Shown here: piece after piece, positions 1-10,257 of the stretch | How positions within the stretch are numbered: the first letter of the stretch is position 1 | Layout of the letters: the number at the start of each line of letters is the position of its first letter | Assembly: GCA_965247055.1 (NCBI GenBank) | Contig: CBDFGE010000006.1 | Span: 310,001-374,000, forward strand | Source: CBDFGE01 sp965247055 | GTDB taxonomy: Bacteria; Chloroflexota; Dehalococcoidia; Lucifugimonadales; JAGWBF01 | Reading direction: 5' to 3' | Length of the DNA: 64,000 nucleotides | Made by a program: the position numbers and the translations under genes | The notes under the pieces: model-generated | The model's database searches: none | Told to the model about the DNA's origin: nothing | Seen by the model: only the letters and a program-made list of their open reading frames with translations

Positions 1-143
1 GCCTGGGGTACCCGAAACTGCTCCACCGGGAAGGGCAAACCCAACTCGGTCCATGCAGCAAGGACCAGGTAGATGATAGCTGGCAGCCCAAAGAGCCAAG
101 GCAGGCCAACGTGCACCAACCTCCTGCCCCTCGATGCGTTCAT
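1..143 (-). CDS. N-terminal part of a membrane protein (runs off the window)
   Basis: An ATG at 141-143 opens a frame on the minus strand that is still open at base 1. The 47 visible residues begin with a short basic stretch (MNASRGRR) followed by a hydrophobic segment of about 20 residues rich in Leu, Ile, Ala and Trp, which reads as a first transmembrane helix or uncleaved signal anchor. The pattern resembles the start of an ABC-type permease, but too little is visible to name a family. It lies downstream of the amidase on the same strand and could be its transport partner; that is inference from position only. Confidence 0.5.
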   Translation of the reverse strand, partial: MNASRGRRLVHVGLPWLFGLPAIIYLVLAAWTELGLPFPVEQFRVPQ

Positions 144-193
144 CACCTGGACCTGCCCTCTGACTCAGACATGATGGATGTAAGTGGTCGCAC

Positions 194-1603
194 CTACACC
201 GGCGGCCTCTGGAGGTGCCACTCGGTGGCCTGCTCATAGGCGTGGGCCGCCCTTAGCACTGTCTCCTCATCGAAGGGCCTCCCCGCAAGCTGGAGTCCTA
301 TGGGCAGCCCGTCGCCGGAGAAACCACAGGGCACCGTGATGGCGGGAAAGCCGTTGAGGTTGAAGGGCCGGGTGTACTGGGTAAGGGCCGCGATGGCGCC
401 CACGACGGTGTCGCCGATCTGCACCCTGGCATCGCCAATGGTGGGCGCGGTGATGGGCTCGGTGGGCCCCACCAGCAGGTCCACCCCTTCCAACAGCTCA
501 CGGCTCTCGCGAATGAAGAGAGAGCGCGCCCGCTGCGCCTGGACGTAGTCGGCGGCGGAGATGAAGGCCCCGGCTTCCAGCCTGATTCGCACCATCGGGT
601 CGAGCTGGGGGCCGCTGGCGCGGATGACCTTGCTGTGGTAGGCGGTGGCCTCGGCCATCAGGATGGTGTTGGAGATGGCCATGGCGTACCTGTACATGGG
701 CCAGGAGACCTCGGTGACGGAAGCGCCCAGCTCTCTCAGAGTATCGATGGCCTTGCGGGTGGCCGCCTCCACCTGGGGGTCCAGCGGGTACTCGAAATAC
801 TCCCTGGGCACGCCGACCCGCAAGCCGACGATGTCTCGGGTCAGGGCCGCAGCGTAGTCGGGCACCGGGACGTCGGCCGAGGCGGGGTCTTTGGGGTCGT
901 ATCCCGCGACGGCGTTCATGACGAGGGCGCAGTCTTCAACGGTGCGGGTCATGGGCCCCGGATGGTCCAGGCACCACGAGAGGGGGGTGAGTCCGTAGCG
1001 GCTCAGCCGGCCGTAGGTGGGCTTTAGCCCCGCCAGGCCGCACAGGGCGGCGGGGATACGGACAGAGCCTCCGGTGTCGCTTCCCATGGTCAGGGTGCAC
1101 TGGCCCGAGGCGGCGGCCGAGCCAGAGCCGCCACTGGAGCCGCCGGCCATCCGCTCGGGGTTCCAAGGGTTGTGCATGTGGCCGTAGTCCGGGTTCTCCC
1201 CCGTGGGACCGTAGGCGAACTGGTGCAGGTTCAGCTTCCCAAGCAGTATGGCCCCCGCCTCCCTGAACCTGGCGGCGATGGTGCAGTCGTAGTCGGGGAC
1301 GAAGTCGTCGTATAGTCTGGAGCCGGAGGTGTTGCGGATCCCCTTGACGTAATAGAGGTCCTTCAGCGCCAGAGGTACGCCGTGAAGGGGGCCGCGGTAT
1401 CTGCCCGACCCTATCTCCTGCTCCGCCTGTCGGGCAGCCGCCAATGCCCGCTCCGGGACCAGAGTGATGAAGGAGTTAAGCTGAGGCTCCAGGGCATCGA
1501 TGCGGGCAAGATGCGCCTCCACCACCTCCACAGGGGACACCTTCCGGTCTCGAATGAGCCGCGAGAGCTGTCCAGCGCTCAGGTAGTATAGCTCTGAGTC
1601 CAT
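194..1603 (-). CDS. Amidase signature family hydrolase
   Basis: A 469-residue amidase-signature enzyme, which hydrolyses carboxamides to acid and ammonia in the cytoplasm. The Ser-cisSer-Lys triad is readable: Lys81 in ALKDLY, cis-Ser156 in AGGSSGGSGSA and nucleophile Ser180 in GSDTGGSVRIP. The length is typical of GatA and stand-alone amidases. Just upstream, with 5 nt between them, lies a small GatC-like gene, but no GatB is visible. A catabolic amidase with a small partner therefore seems more likely than the tRNA-dependent amidotransferase. The substrate cannot be read from the sequence. The start is the ATG at 1601-1603. Confidence 0.9.
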   Translation of the reverse strand: MDSELYYLSAGQLSRLIRDRKVSPVEVVEAHLARIDALEPQLNSFITLVPERALAAARQAEQEIGSGRYRGPLHGVPLALKDLYYVKGIRNTSGSRLYDDFVPDYDCTIAARFREAGAILLGKLNLHQFAYGPTGENPDYGHMHNPWNPERMAGGSSGGSGSAAASGQCTLTMGSDTGGSVRIPAALCGLAGLKPTYGRLSRYGLTPLSWCLDHPGPMTRTVEDCALVMNAVAGYDPKDPASADVPVPDYAAALTRDIVGLRVGVPREYFEYPLDPQVEAATRKAIDTLRELGASVTEVSWPMYRYAMAISNTILMAEATAYHSKVIRASGPQLDPMVRIRLEAGAFISAADYVQAQRARSLFIRESRELLEGVDLLVGPTEPITAPTIGDARVQIGDTVVGAIAALTQYTRPFNLNGFPAITVPCGFSGDGLPIGLQLAGRPFDEETVLRAAHAYEQATEWHLQRPPV

Positions 1604-1608
1604 GGGTG

Positions 1609-1803
1609 CTACTCCTTGGCGAGTATGAAGACCGAGGCCGGCTCCACGCCGGTCAGATCCAGCTCATCGATGACCTCGAGGCCCGGCAGGACCGATTGCA
1701 CGTACCCGTAGAGGTCCTCCATGTGGGAGTCGTTGACGTCCAGACCCGCTGCCTCCGCGATGCAAAGGAAAGTCTCCTTGCTCATGGGACTACGCTCAGT
1801 CAT
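1609..1803 (-). CDS. Small GatC/AtzG-like amidase partner
   Basis: A 64-residue acidic protein encoded 5 nt upstream of the amidase and on the same strand. Its C-terminal LDLTGVEPASVF resembles the GatC motif that packs against GatA-type amidases, and its length suits the short AtzG-like subunits found beside catabolic amidases. Such proteins stabilise the amidase subunit. The ATG at 1801-1803 has a GAGGAGG site about 10 nt upstream; an in-frame internal ATG at 1783-1785 is an alternative. Assignment rests on the C-terminal motif, size and position. Confidence 0.65.
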   Translation of the reverse strand: MTERSPMSKETFLCIAEAAGLDVNDSHMEDLYGYVQSVLPGLEVIDELDLTGVEPASVFILAKE

Positions 1804-1890
1804 TCTAACACCACCTCCTCGGATGTGTGCGACCCACCGTCCGTGTCTGCTCCGGAAGGGCCGCCCGCCCCGACGGCCCCGCAGAGTTTG

Positions 1891-3951
1891 CTACCTGGGG
1901 AAGGCGTCCCTCAGGCCCCCGTCCACCGGAATCATCGCCCCCGTGGTCTTGGCGGAGCGGTCGCCGGCCAGGAACAGCACCGTCTCAGCCACGTCCTCTG
2001 CGGTAATGGGCTCCTTGAGCAGGTTCCGCTCCCGGTAGAACGCCTCCAGCTCGTCCACGGAGATCCCGTGGGCCCGTGCCCTCTGCTGCCGTACCTCCTG
2101 GGACCAGAGGCCGGAGCCCTGGAAGACGGCGTCGGGGTTTACGATGTTGCAGCGAACGCCTACCTCGCCGTTCTCTATCGCCAGTACCCGGGCAAGCTGG
2201 ACCTCGGCCGCCTTGGAGGCGCTGTAGGCGCCGAAATCCTTGCCCGGCGAGGGGACGTTCTTGGTGCCGATGAATACCAGGCTTCCCCCGAGGGCCTGTT
2301 CCCGCATCAGCCTCACCGCCTCCCGAGCGACCAGGAAGTGGCCGGTGGCGTTGATGTCCAGCGCCCGCTGCCACTGGGACAGGGGCAGCTCGTGCATGGC
2401 CCCAACTGGTGCGATGCCGGCGTTGGACACCAGAATGTCGAGGCCCCCGTAGGCGAGGCGCACCCGCCTGAACGCGGCTTCCACGTCGGCCTCGGAGGTC
2501 ACGTCCAGGGAGCAGGCCACGGACCTGCCCTGACCCCAGGCGGCGTTCAGCTGCTCCGAGAGCGCCAGGGCGCCCTCATGGTCGATGTCGGTCACCACGA
2601 CGTGGGCCCCTTCGGAGGCCAGGCGCTGGGATATCGCCTTGCCTATGCCGTGGGCCGCGCCGGTCACCAGGGCCACGCGCCGCGCCAGCTCCCTCTCGGG
2701 GGGAAGAAGGGTCAGCTTGTACAGCTCCAGCCGCCAGTACTCGGCCTCGAAGGCGTCTTTGGGCGACAGGGAGGTGTACCCGCCCACCGCCTCGGCCATC
2801 CGTATGACGTCGATGGTGTGGTGATAGATGTCGCTGGCGATGAGGGCGGCCAGGTGGTCCCGGCCCGTGGCCCACATGCCGACGCCGGGGATCAGCACCA
2901 CCCGGGGGTATGGGTCCAGCATGGGCTCCTGGCCTGTGCCGTGCTCCCGGTACCACCCCTCATACTCCTGGGCGTAACGCTCCACCCCCTGTCGAAGGGA
3001 CTCCAGGAGCGCTGGAGCATCTTCCGGGTCATCGGCGCTCACCCAGAGGGGCCTGCGCTTGGTGTGCAGGAGGTGGTCGGGGGTGGCGGGCCCCGTGGCG
3101 CTCAGCTCCTCGCCCCTGTCGGTGCCCATAAACCCGATCACGTCTGGGGAGTCGTCGTAGCGGAGCACCGCCCGGCTGCGCCGGCTCACGAGTCCTCTGA
3201 GAAGGGGAGCGACGGCTGCGGCCACCCGGTGGCGCTCCTCCGTGTCCAGAAGGGGCTGCTTCACCCCGCCGTTCCCCCCCTTGGTTCCCGCCTTCCGCCG
3301 GGAGTAGTCCTCCGCCAGAGTCACCAGCTCCACGTGGGCGTCGTAGGCTGCCCTGGCCGCATCGCCCCATGTGAACAGGCCGTGATTGGCCAGCACAACC
3401 CCCTTGACTCGAGGAACTCCCCTTACCGCCTGCCCGACTTTCCTGGAGAGGTGGAAGCCTGGCCGCATGTACTCTATCACCGCTACATCGTCGCCGTACA
3501 CGGCCCGGAGCACCTGGTCCGAGTGCCGGTTATTGGTCAGGGCGACGACGGCGTCCGCGTGGGAGTGGGCGACGCTCCTGTAGGGGAGGAAGGCGTGGAG
3601 CAGGGTCTCGATGGAGGGCCGGGGAGCGTTGGGGTCCAGCATGCATTTGCCCAGGTAGTCCACCACTTCTTCGTCGGACATGGAGTCGCGGTCGAAAAGG
3701 GGAAGGACATCCTCCAGCCGCAGGCACGGGAAGTCCTTCCGCTCGATGGTCTTGAGGTCCGATCCGGATCCCTTGATGACCATCGTCTCGGTCTCACGTC
3801 CTCTGAAGTCCGTCTGGACCAGCTTTAGCGACGTGTTGCCGCCACCCCACAGCACCAGTGACGGCTCCGCCCCGATGAGGCGGCTCTGGTATACGAGGAG
3901 GTCGACCTCGTCCATGCCTGCGGTGTCGGCGTCGTTCCAGAGGTTACGCAT
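1891..3951 (-). CDS. Bifunctional class II aldolase / short-chain dehydrogenase (RhaD-RhaE type)
   Basis: A 686-residue fusion. Residues 1 to about 410 are a class II (zinc) aldolase/epimerase domain, with metal-site sequences AHSHADA near residue 125 and ANHGLFTWG near 184. From about 420 a Rossmann short-chain dehydrogenase follows, with VTGAAHGIGK near 425 and the catalytic YSASK near 574. Family members of this architecture cleave rhamnulose-1-phosphate or similar ketose phosphates and then oxidise the lactaldehyde produced. Substrate specificity here is inferred from architecture alone, as no rhamnose kinase or isomerase lies nearby. The next feature downstream is the GatC-like/amidase pair about 90 nt away, possibly co-transcribed. 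Confidence 0.85.
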   Translation of the reverse strand: MRNLWNDADTAGMDEVDLLVYQSRLIGAEPSLVLWGGGNTSLKLVQTDFRGRETETMVIKGSGSDLKTIERKDFPCLRLEDVLPLFDRDSMSDEEVVDYLGKCMLDPNAPRPSIETLLHAFLPYRSVAHSHADAVVALTNNRHSDQVLRAVYGDDVAVIEYMRPGFHLSRKVGQAVRGVPRVKGVVLANHGLFTWGDAARAAYDAHVELVTLAEDYSRRKAGTKGGNGGVKQPLLDTEERHRVAAAVAPLLRGLVSRRSRAVLRYDDSPDVIGFMGTDRGEELSATGPATPDHLLHTKRRPLWVSADDPEDAPALLESLRQGVERYAQEYEGWYREHGTGQEPMLDPYPRVVLIPGVGMWATGRDHLAALIASDIYHHTIDVIRMAEAVGGYTSLSPKDAFEAEYWRLELYKLTLLPPERELARRVALVTGAAHGIGKAISQRLASEGAHVVVTDIDHEGALALSEQLNAAWGQGRSVACSLDVTSEADVEAAFRRVRLAYGGLDILVSNAGIAPVGAMHELPLSQWQRALDINATGHFLVAREAVRLMREQALGGSLVFIGTKNVPSPGKDFGAYSASKAAEVQLARVLAIENGEVGVRCNIVNPDAVFQGSGLWSQEVRQQRARAHGISVDELEAFYRERNLLKEPITAEDVAETVLFLAGDRSAKTTGAMIPVDGGLRDAFPR

Positions 3952-4085
3952 GGCTTCCTCGTTGCGGGATGGCCCCGGGGCCGGTACCGCCGTGGCGTGG
4001 CAGGGTCGACAAGCCCAGCGCCCGTGCTTGGGACATTATCTCCGAGGGGTAAGGGTTTTGCAAACGGCGGCGGTGGCGGACATGC

Positions 4086-4117
4086 AAGCTGCCGGGCCTG
4101 GTAAGGCCCGGCAGCTT
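4086..4117 (-). terminator. Strong hairpin downstream of the 16S gene
   Basis: Two perfectly complementary 13-base arms (4086-4098 and 4105-4117) enclose a 6-base loop. It lies just past the 3' processing arm of the 16S transcript and before the end of the divergent aldolase gene, where a terminator is expected. No U-run follows on the minus strand, so termination may need Rho or the hairpin may be mainly a 3'-end stabiliser. Confidence 0.6.
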
Positions 4118-4120
4118 ATT

Positions 4121-4150
4121 AGCACCTTAACTGCTGAATAGTGGAAGGAA
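4121..4150 (-). repeat. 3' arm of the pre-16S processing stem
   Basis: These 30 bases are complementary to 5855-5884 on the other side of the 16S gene: 26 of 30 positions pair, in two perfect blocks of 16 and 10 around a 4-nt internal mismatch. Pairing of the two arms would form the long stem that RNase III cuts to release the 16S precursor. Confidence 0.85.
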
Positions 4151-4326
4151 GATATTGCGCTTAATATGAGGCGGCGGGCTTTCTCAGGGGACTGGCCTCA
4201 AAGGCCGGGGAGCTAAAGCTCAACCATCTGGCCTACGAGGACAGAACACCCACCGAACGACCTAGGAGTGGACCCGGCCCTTCCCGATGCTTATGCCTTT
4301 TGGGTATGGACCGTGCCATTACTCCC

Positions 4327-5842
<1,516 letters not shown>

Positions 5843-5854
5843 AGAAACCTTACC

Positions 5855-5884
5855 TTCCTTCCACTATTCAACTGTTAAGGTGCT
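5855..5884 (-). repeat. 5' arm of the pre-16S processing stem
   Basis: Partner of 4121-4150. It lies between the 16S promoter and the mature 5' end, which places it in the transcribed leader and supports a role in RNase III processing. Confidence 0.85.
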
Positions 5885-5908
5885 GGCGGCGCTATCGCCG
5901 CATTGGAT

Positions 5909-5937
5909 ATCATACCCGAACCCACTAGCCCTGTCAA
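5909..5937 (-). promoter_or_regulatory. Sigma-70-type promoter of the 16S gene
   Basis: Read on the minus strand, TTGACA (5937-5932) and TATGAT (5914-5909) are separated by exactly 17 bases. Transcription would start near 5902, about 60 bases before the mature 16S end and just upstream of the processing arm. Confidence 0.85.
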
Positions 5938-5964
5938 GCGCCGGTCGGCCCGCCTGGGACGGCC

Positions 5965-7275
5965 CTATGGCCTCCCGTCCCATTCCTCCTCCGTCAGCCC
6001 ATCCCCCTCCTCCTCCTCCACGGCCCTTTTCCTTATCCTGCGCAGGGCAAAGTTGCCTACCATCAAGGCCACGACCACCATGGCCAGCAAAGCGATGAGC
6101 AGACTGTCGAGACCGGTCAAGGGGAAGGAGAAGGAGCCCCCGTCTCCATCGGGTTCCGCCTCGCCCAGGGCCGACCCCCATCTTTCGTCCAGCCCGTCCA
6201 GCCCAAAGCCGTAGGCAGTCCTCAGGGCGCTGTCGTGGCCATTGCCCTGGTCCAGCAGGCGGATGAAGGTCCGGAACGTTTCGCCGCCGTGGGTCTCCAG
6301 CAGGTAGCCTACAACGCTCTGGGCCTTCCGGTAGAAGTAGCGGATCTCCTCCGGCCTGCCGGGAATGGAGTACATCTGCCTGAGGGGCATTAGCCCGGCG
6401 TTGGCGCCGCGGGAGAAACCGTCTTTATAGCCCCCGGCGCCTGGCTCCACGTGGCTGGCGAACCCCTCGTTGACCCAGGCGGGTAGCCTGGCGCCGGGAG
6501 AGCCCGCGGCGCTATCCAGGAGGATATGGGCCGACTCGTGGACCAGCAGGTTGGGCTCAAGCCCTATCCCAACGAATATTCCCCTCTCCGTGTAGGCAAA
6601 GCCCTGGAACAACCCCTGCTCCGTGGTGGTGCGGCTCTGGTAGGGAAAGGCCTCTCTGGCTTCGGACCTGGAGTTGTAGATAACGCCCCGCATGGGTACG
6701 TCCGAGCTGACCCCCAGGCCCTCGCTGACGTCGGACAGGGACCGCTCCACCTTGGCAGCCACCTCCTCCACACGGGCCTCGGACAGGTCGTGCCAGTATA
6801 TGGTGAGGGATCCCGCTTTTGTCGTGCGCCACTGGAACCGTCCGTCGACGTACACGAAGGTCTCGGGCTTGGTCTTGAGGACGTTACCCCGGGAGTCCCG
6901 GATGGCATAGTAGTATTGTAGCTCCGAGCCGGGAGGGACGTAGTGGACCCCCGAGACGCTGAGGCCGAAGCTGCTCTCCACCCGTGGTGAGGGGGTGAAA
7001 TCTACGTAGGTGTATGTCCATATCCCAGAGGGATGGAGCCTGTAATACAGCGCGACCTCGACTATGTCTGACTCCGCTTCAACCTCTAGATTGAACACCA
7101 CGTCTTGGGGAAATCGCACCTCCCGCTCATCGGACAGGACCCGGATCTCCCCCCCGGCGCCGAACGCGGTCGGAACGAGGAGGAGGAGGGTCAGCAGGAA
7201 CACGCCCGCCAGCACTCCCGGCCGTATGAGGCGCGCGAGTGGGCGCTTCGTCCGGGAATTTTTCGAGATCACCAT
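5965..7275 (-). CDS. Membrane-anchored gluzincin-type metallopeptidase (peptidase MA-like)
   Basis: A 436-residue protein with a basic N-terminus and hydrophobic signal segment (about residues 15-38). An extracytoplasmic region follows, then a zinc-peptidase core with HESAH near residue 243 and the downstream glutamate in WVNEGFASH near 267, the layout of gluzincins (peptidase MA family). A single C-terminal transmembrane helix (about 388-410) ends in an Arg-rich then Glu-rich cytoplasmic tail. The catalytic domain should face outward. Its substrate is unknown. The ATG at 7273-7275 lies 6 nt from a TATAAT box, so the message may be leaderless. The neighbouring M67 gene is divergent. Confidence 0.8.
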   Translation of the reverse strand: MVISKNSRTKRPLARLIRPGVLAGVFLLTLLLLVPTAFGAGGEIRVLSDEREVRFPQDVVFNLEVEAESDIVEVALYYRLHPSGIWTYTYVDFTPSPRVESSFGLSVSGVHYVPPGSELQYYYAIRDSRGNVLKTKPETFVYVDGRFQWRTTKAGSLTIYWHDLSEARVEEVAAKVERSLSDVSEGLGVSSDVPMRGVIYNSRSEAREAFPYQSRTTTEQGLFQGFAYTERGIFVGIGLEPNLLVHESAHILLDSAAGSPGARLPAWVNEGFASHVEPGAGGYKDGFSRGANAGLMPLRQMYSIPGRPEEIRYFYRKAQSVVGYLLETHGGETFRTFIRLLDQGNGHDSALRTAYGFGLDGLDERWGSALGEAEPDGDGGSFSFPLTGLDSLLIALLAMVVVALMVGNFALRRIRKRAVEEEEGDGLTEEEWDGRP

Positions 7276-7281
7276 GCTTTA

Positions 7282-7287
7282 ATTATA
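7282..7287 (-). promoter_or_regulatory. TATAAT -10 box of the peptidase gene
   Basis: On the minus strand TATAAT ends 6 nt before the ATG of the metallopeptidase gene, so transcription would begin at or next to the start codon. No good -35 box is seen at 16-18 bases. Confidence 0.5.
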
Positions 7288-7397
7288 CTCTAGTGGTCCC
7301 GTGGTCGGAGACAGATAGGACCGTCAGGGGCCCAGAGTTGCAAAGGGGGGTGCCACGGGTTAAGTTATATCTAGCACACATCGGGGGAGGAGACGCC

Positions 7398-7802
7398 GTG
7401 CTTCGACTAGAGAAGCGGCTTCACGACGAGATGACAGCCCACGCCCTGGAGGACGACTCCATCGAGTGCTGCGGCGTTTTGGCGGGCACCAATGGCACGT
7501 TCCTCAAGCTGTTCCGCATGACCAACGTGGAGAACAGCCCCTATCGCTTCAGCTGGGACTCCAGGGAGCTGATCAGCGTCTGGAATGAGATGGAGGATAA
7601 CGGGTGGGAGCACAGGGGCGTATACCATTCCCACACCCACTCCGAGGCCTACCCCTCGTCCACCGACATCCGTCTGGCCGCCTGGCCCGAAGCCTACTAC
7701 ATTATCATCTCCCTTACCAACAAAGAGAGCCCCGTGACGCGTGCCTTCCGGATCGTCGATGGGGTCATCTCAGAAGAGGAGCTGGTGGTTACTGACTCCT
7801 GA
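7398..7802 (+). CDS. M67-family JAMM/MPN metallopeptidase
   Basis: A 134-residue single-domain JAMM protein. The zinc signature HSHTHSEAYPSSTD (about residues 77-90) gives H-x-H, then Ser and Asp at the usual spacing, and an upstream Glu is seen in ECCGVLAG near residue 23. Bacterial members remove C-terminal residues from sulfur-carrier or ubiquitin-like proteins, or act as deubiquitinase-like peptidases. No ThiS/MoaD gene is adjacent, so the substrate is open. The GTG at 7398 is chosen because GGGGAGGAG precedes it by about 6 nt and the conserved domain begins soon after. A small gene follows 18 nt downstream. Confidence 0.85.
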   Translation: MLRLEKRLHDEMTAHALEDDSIECCGVLAGTNGTFLKLFRMTNVENSPYRFSWDSRELISVWNEMEDNGWEHRGVYHSHTHSEAYPSSTDIRLAAWPEAYYIIISLTNKESPVTRAFRIVDGVISEEELVVTDS

Positions 7803-7820
7803 CCAGGGGTGTATCGCGAG

Positions 7821-7973
7821 ATGGCAGCAGATGTGGGCGATAAGCTGAAGGGCAGTTTCGATGGGTCTGTAGCCTGGTACGTAGAGGTGGTGAAGCTGGA
7901 CCTGGAGGCGCGGAAGGTGATCGAGCGGGTTCCCGGAACAAGGCCGCAACAAATCCGGCTGGTCAGTGACTAA
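7821..7973 (+). CDS. Small hypothetical protein (50 residues)
   Basis: ATG at 7821 with AGGGGTGT about 9 nt upstream opens a 50-residue charged frame, ending at TAA 7971-7973. The stop overlaps the GTG start of the following lipoprotein by 8 bases, a coupling typical of genuine operon genes, and it starts 18 nt after the JAMM gene. The product has no signal peptide, no cysteine and no C-terminal Gly-Gly, so it does not look like a classic sulfur carrier. An in-frame GTG at 7809 would add four residues. No family recognised. Confidence 0.55.
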   Translation: MAADVGDKLKGSFDGSVAWYVEVVKLDLEARKVIERVPGTRPQQIRLVSD

Positions 7974-10248
7974 CCGCACTCTATTTGCTCTCACACTGCT
8001 ACTGGTCGCAGGCGCCGCCTGCTCCAGTGGGTCTGCGTCCCCAACGGCCGTACGCGGCACCCCGTCTCCCACCGGCGCCGTAGGGGTGGAGCCGGCGGCC
8101 CCGGAGATGGCAGCTACCCCTACCCCGGCCCCCTCATCATCGCCGACTCCCACCGCCCAACCCCGGACTGGGGTGTTGCCGCTGGCCACACCGGCGCCCG
8201 TCCCGGGACCGGCGGACCTCTCCCCCGAGGAGGCGTGGGTGAGGGACCGGCTTAGCGCAGTGGTGGCGTTGTACGACATCACCCCCGGGGGAGAAGCTGC
8301 GGTGCGGGGTCTGGACGTACGTTGGATGCAAGACCAGCCGGGCTTTTTTGGCAGCTTCGGGTACAAGAGCTGGGCGGGTGTGGGGGAGGCGAGGCCCACC
8401 GGCGTTATGCACGAGCTGAGTCATTCTTATTGGGGCCTCTTCCCGGTCACCGGCCTGCCGGGCCTCTCCTGGGATGCTCCCGAAGGAAAGGCCGTCTCCC
8501 CCGCTATCGACAGGTACCACCGGGATATACTCACCTTTATGACGCAGCCCCCCGATCATTTCGAGCGTCTTCGGGCCCGGCTGCGCAACCTGCCCAAGGT
8601 GTCTGCCCAGAACCCGGAGCCCCTGTTTCATCACGCCGAGGCCGATGCCATCTACAGCACGGGAGGCGACCTCGACCTGGTCCCACCCATTCTCAGGAAG
8701 TACTGGGACAGTTTTCTGACGCCGGGGCCCTTCCACTCCTGGTACGAGGCTTTCCGATGGTACCAGGGTCTACTCGTTGACCAAAGGAGGCTGGCCGACA
8801 AGTACCTGGGATTCGAGCACTTCGACCTGAGGAACGAAGCGAGTCCTGTGGACCTGGATGGGACCTCCCTTGCCCAGGGAGTCGAGGAGGTTCTGGAGCG
8901 GGAGGAGACGCGGCGTCTCCGGGACTTCGTGGGGTTGTTCGACCTGCTGGTGGGGGTGCCGGAGCACCAGGAGGACTTCAAGTTCTGGCGGAGGTACCTG
9001 CGGGACAAGATAGACCTGCACCAGCGGCACCCCGAGCTGGTGGTGTCGCTGAATCTTCCCAGGTCTCGGGAGTTGGACCGGGCCCTCGACCTTCTGGTAG
9101 GCATAGAGGACAGGAGCCCGGAGGAGAAGGTCGATGTGGTCCTTCGGGGGCTCGACCAGGAGCCATTCCTGGCCCACTTCCTGCCGGCCCTGGACAACCG
9201 CACCCTCCTGGCCCTGTTCACCTCGGAGGCCAGGCTCCATGCGGGCGCTACCCTCAAGGGGACGGCGGCTTTCGTGGAGTCACTGGAGAGGTTCATCCCC
9301 CACGTCAAACGCATCCTCGAAGCGGCCCGCCGCGACCTATCCCAGGGTGCCGGGGAGCTAACCTCCTACCTCGACCGGGTGGATTTCGGGGAGAAGGAGG
9401 GGTTGGAGCTCTTCTTCGAGATACTTCAGGGGTCCGATGGCGACGTCGCCAGGGGGGTGGTATCCGCCCTGGACGACTCGATGCTGCGCCGGCTGTTGGT
9501 ACCCGTCCCCACCACACTGCGGGTCCTCCTCCAGCCCGACAGGTACCTCAGGTTTCTGGCCATAACCCTCGATTCGCCACCCCAAGCGCTGGCCCGGGGC
9601 TTAGAGGACATGGTGAGATACCCGTCGGGTAACTTCCTCATCGACGAGCCCTTCTTGGATGAGATGTACCGGGTGGTGGTGGCCCGGGGCAGGATAGCGC
9701 CCCTGGAAACCCTTAATGCTGTTGCCGTCGGGCTCTTCCCTATGGAGCGGTTCATACGTCTGCACCCTAGGGCAGCGGTGGACATACTGGCCGGCGACCT
9801 GGACGTCACATCGAAGATGGTCATAGTCAGCGACCCGATAATCTTCCCTCCTGCCCGGTTTGTGTACCGCTTGATCTACGCCGACCCCGAGTTCGCGGGC
9901 CGTGTGCTGGTGTCCCTGGACGAGCTGGGTGAGACAGGCCTGGTAGTAGAGGCGCTGGCCCAGATCGCCTACGACGCCGACAGGCTTGCCGCCGTCCCGA
10001 CCTTAACGATCTCTCTCTTGAGGGACGGCCGTTTCCTGGAGGGCCTTCTGGACGGTAAGGGGGAGGAGTGGTTGGAGAAGAGGTTGGGGGAGGCGGTCTC
10101 GCTCTACGGCCGCCGCGTCGAGAATGGGGAGGTTGGCGAAGAGTTCCTCGTGGCCTACCAGCGCACTCTACGGGCAGCGGCTTTGAGTCTAGAAGAGCCC
10201 CGTGCTCGCCGGACCTTGGAAGGCATCGTCGACCGGGTGTTCCGATAA
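7966..10248 (+). CDS. Large secreted lipoprotein with an HELSH zinc-peptidase motif
   Basis: A 760-residue protein with a hydrophobic N-terminus ending LLLVAGAAC, a slightly imperfect lipobox with Cys19. A low-complexity Ser/Thr/Pro/Ala linker of about 70 residues follows. The mature domain carries VMHELSHSYWG near residue 149; HExxH at the end of a helix suggests a zinc metallopeptidase, although I cannot place a third ligand with confidence. The remaining 550 residues are mostly helical and acidic with no recognised domain. The GTG start overlaps the upstream small gene. It lies in a cluster of three putative metallopeptidase genes. Function unknown; cell-surface location is inferred from the lipobox. 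Confidence 0.7.
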   Translation: MTNRTLFALTLLLVAGAACSSGSASPTAVRGTPSPTGAVGVEPAAPEMAATPTPAPSSSPTPTAQPRTGVLPLATPAPVPGPADLSPEEAWVRDRLSAVVALYDITPGGEAAVRGLDVRWMQDQPGFFGSFGYKSWAGVGEARPTGVMHELSHSYWGLFPVTGLPGLSWDAPEGKAVSPAIDRYHRDILTFMTQPPDHFERLRARLRNLPKVSAQNPEPLFHHAEADAIYSTGGDLDLVPPILRKYWDSFLTPGPFHSWYEAFRWYQGLLVDQRRLADKYLGFEHFDLRNEASPVDLDGTSLAQGVEEVLEREETRRLRDFVGLFDLLVGVPEHQEDFKFWRRYLRDKIDLHQRHPELVVSLNLPRSRELDRALDLLVGIEDRSPEEKVDVVLRGLDQEPFLAHFLPALDNRTLLALFTSEARLHAGATLKGTAAFVESLERFIPHVKRILEAARRDLSQGAGELTSYLDRVDFGEKEGLELFFEILQGSDGDVARGVVSALDDSMLRRLLVPVPTTLRVLLQPDRYLRFLAITLDSPPQALARGLEDMVRYPSGNFLIDEPFLDEMYRVVVARGRIAPLETLNAVAVGLFPMERFIRLHPRAAVDILAGDLDVTSKMVIVSDPIIFPPARFVYRLIYADPEFAGRVLVSLDELGETGLVVEALAQIAYDADRLAAVPTLTISLLRDGRFLEGLLDGKGEEWLEKRLGEAVSLYGRRVENGEVGEEFLVAYQRTLRAAALSLEEPRARRTLEGIVDRVFR

Positions 10249-10257
10249 CTCCAGGGA

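Noticed and set aside
1606..3828. Very long open frame (740 codons) on the plus strand
   Set aside because: Antisense to the aldolase/dehydrogenase and amidase genes; low-complexity translation without domain motifs. GC-rich DNA produces such frames.
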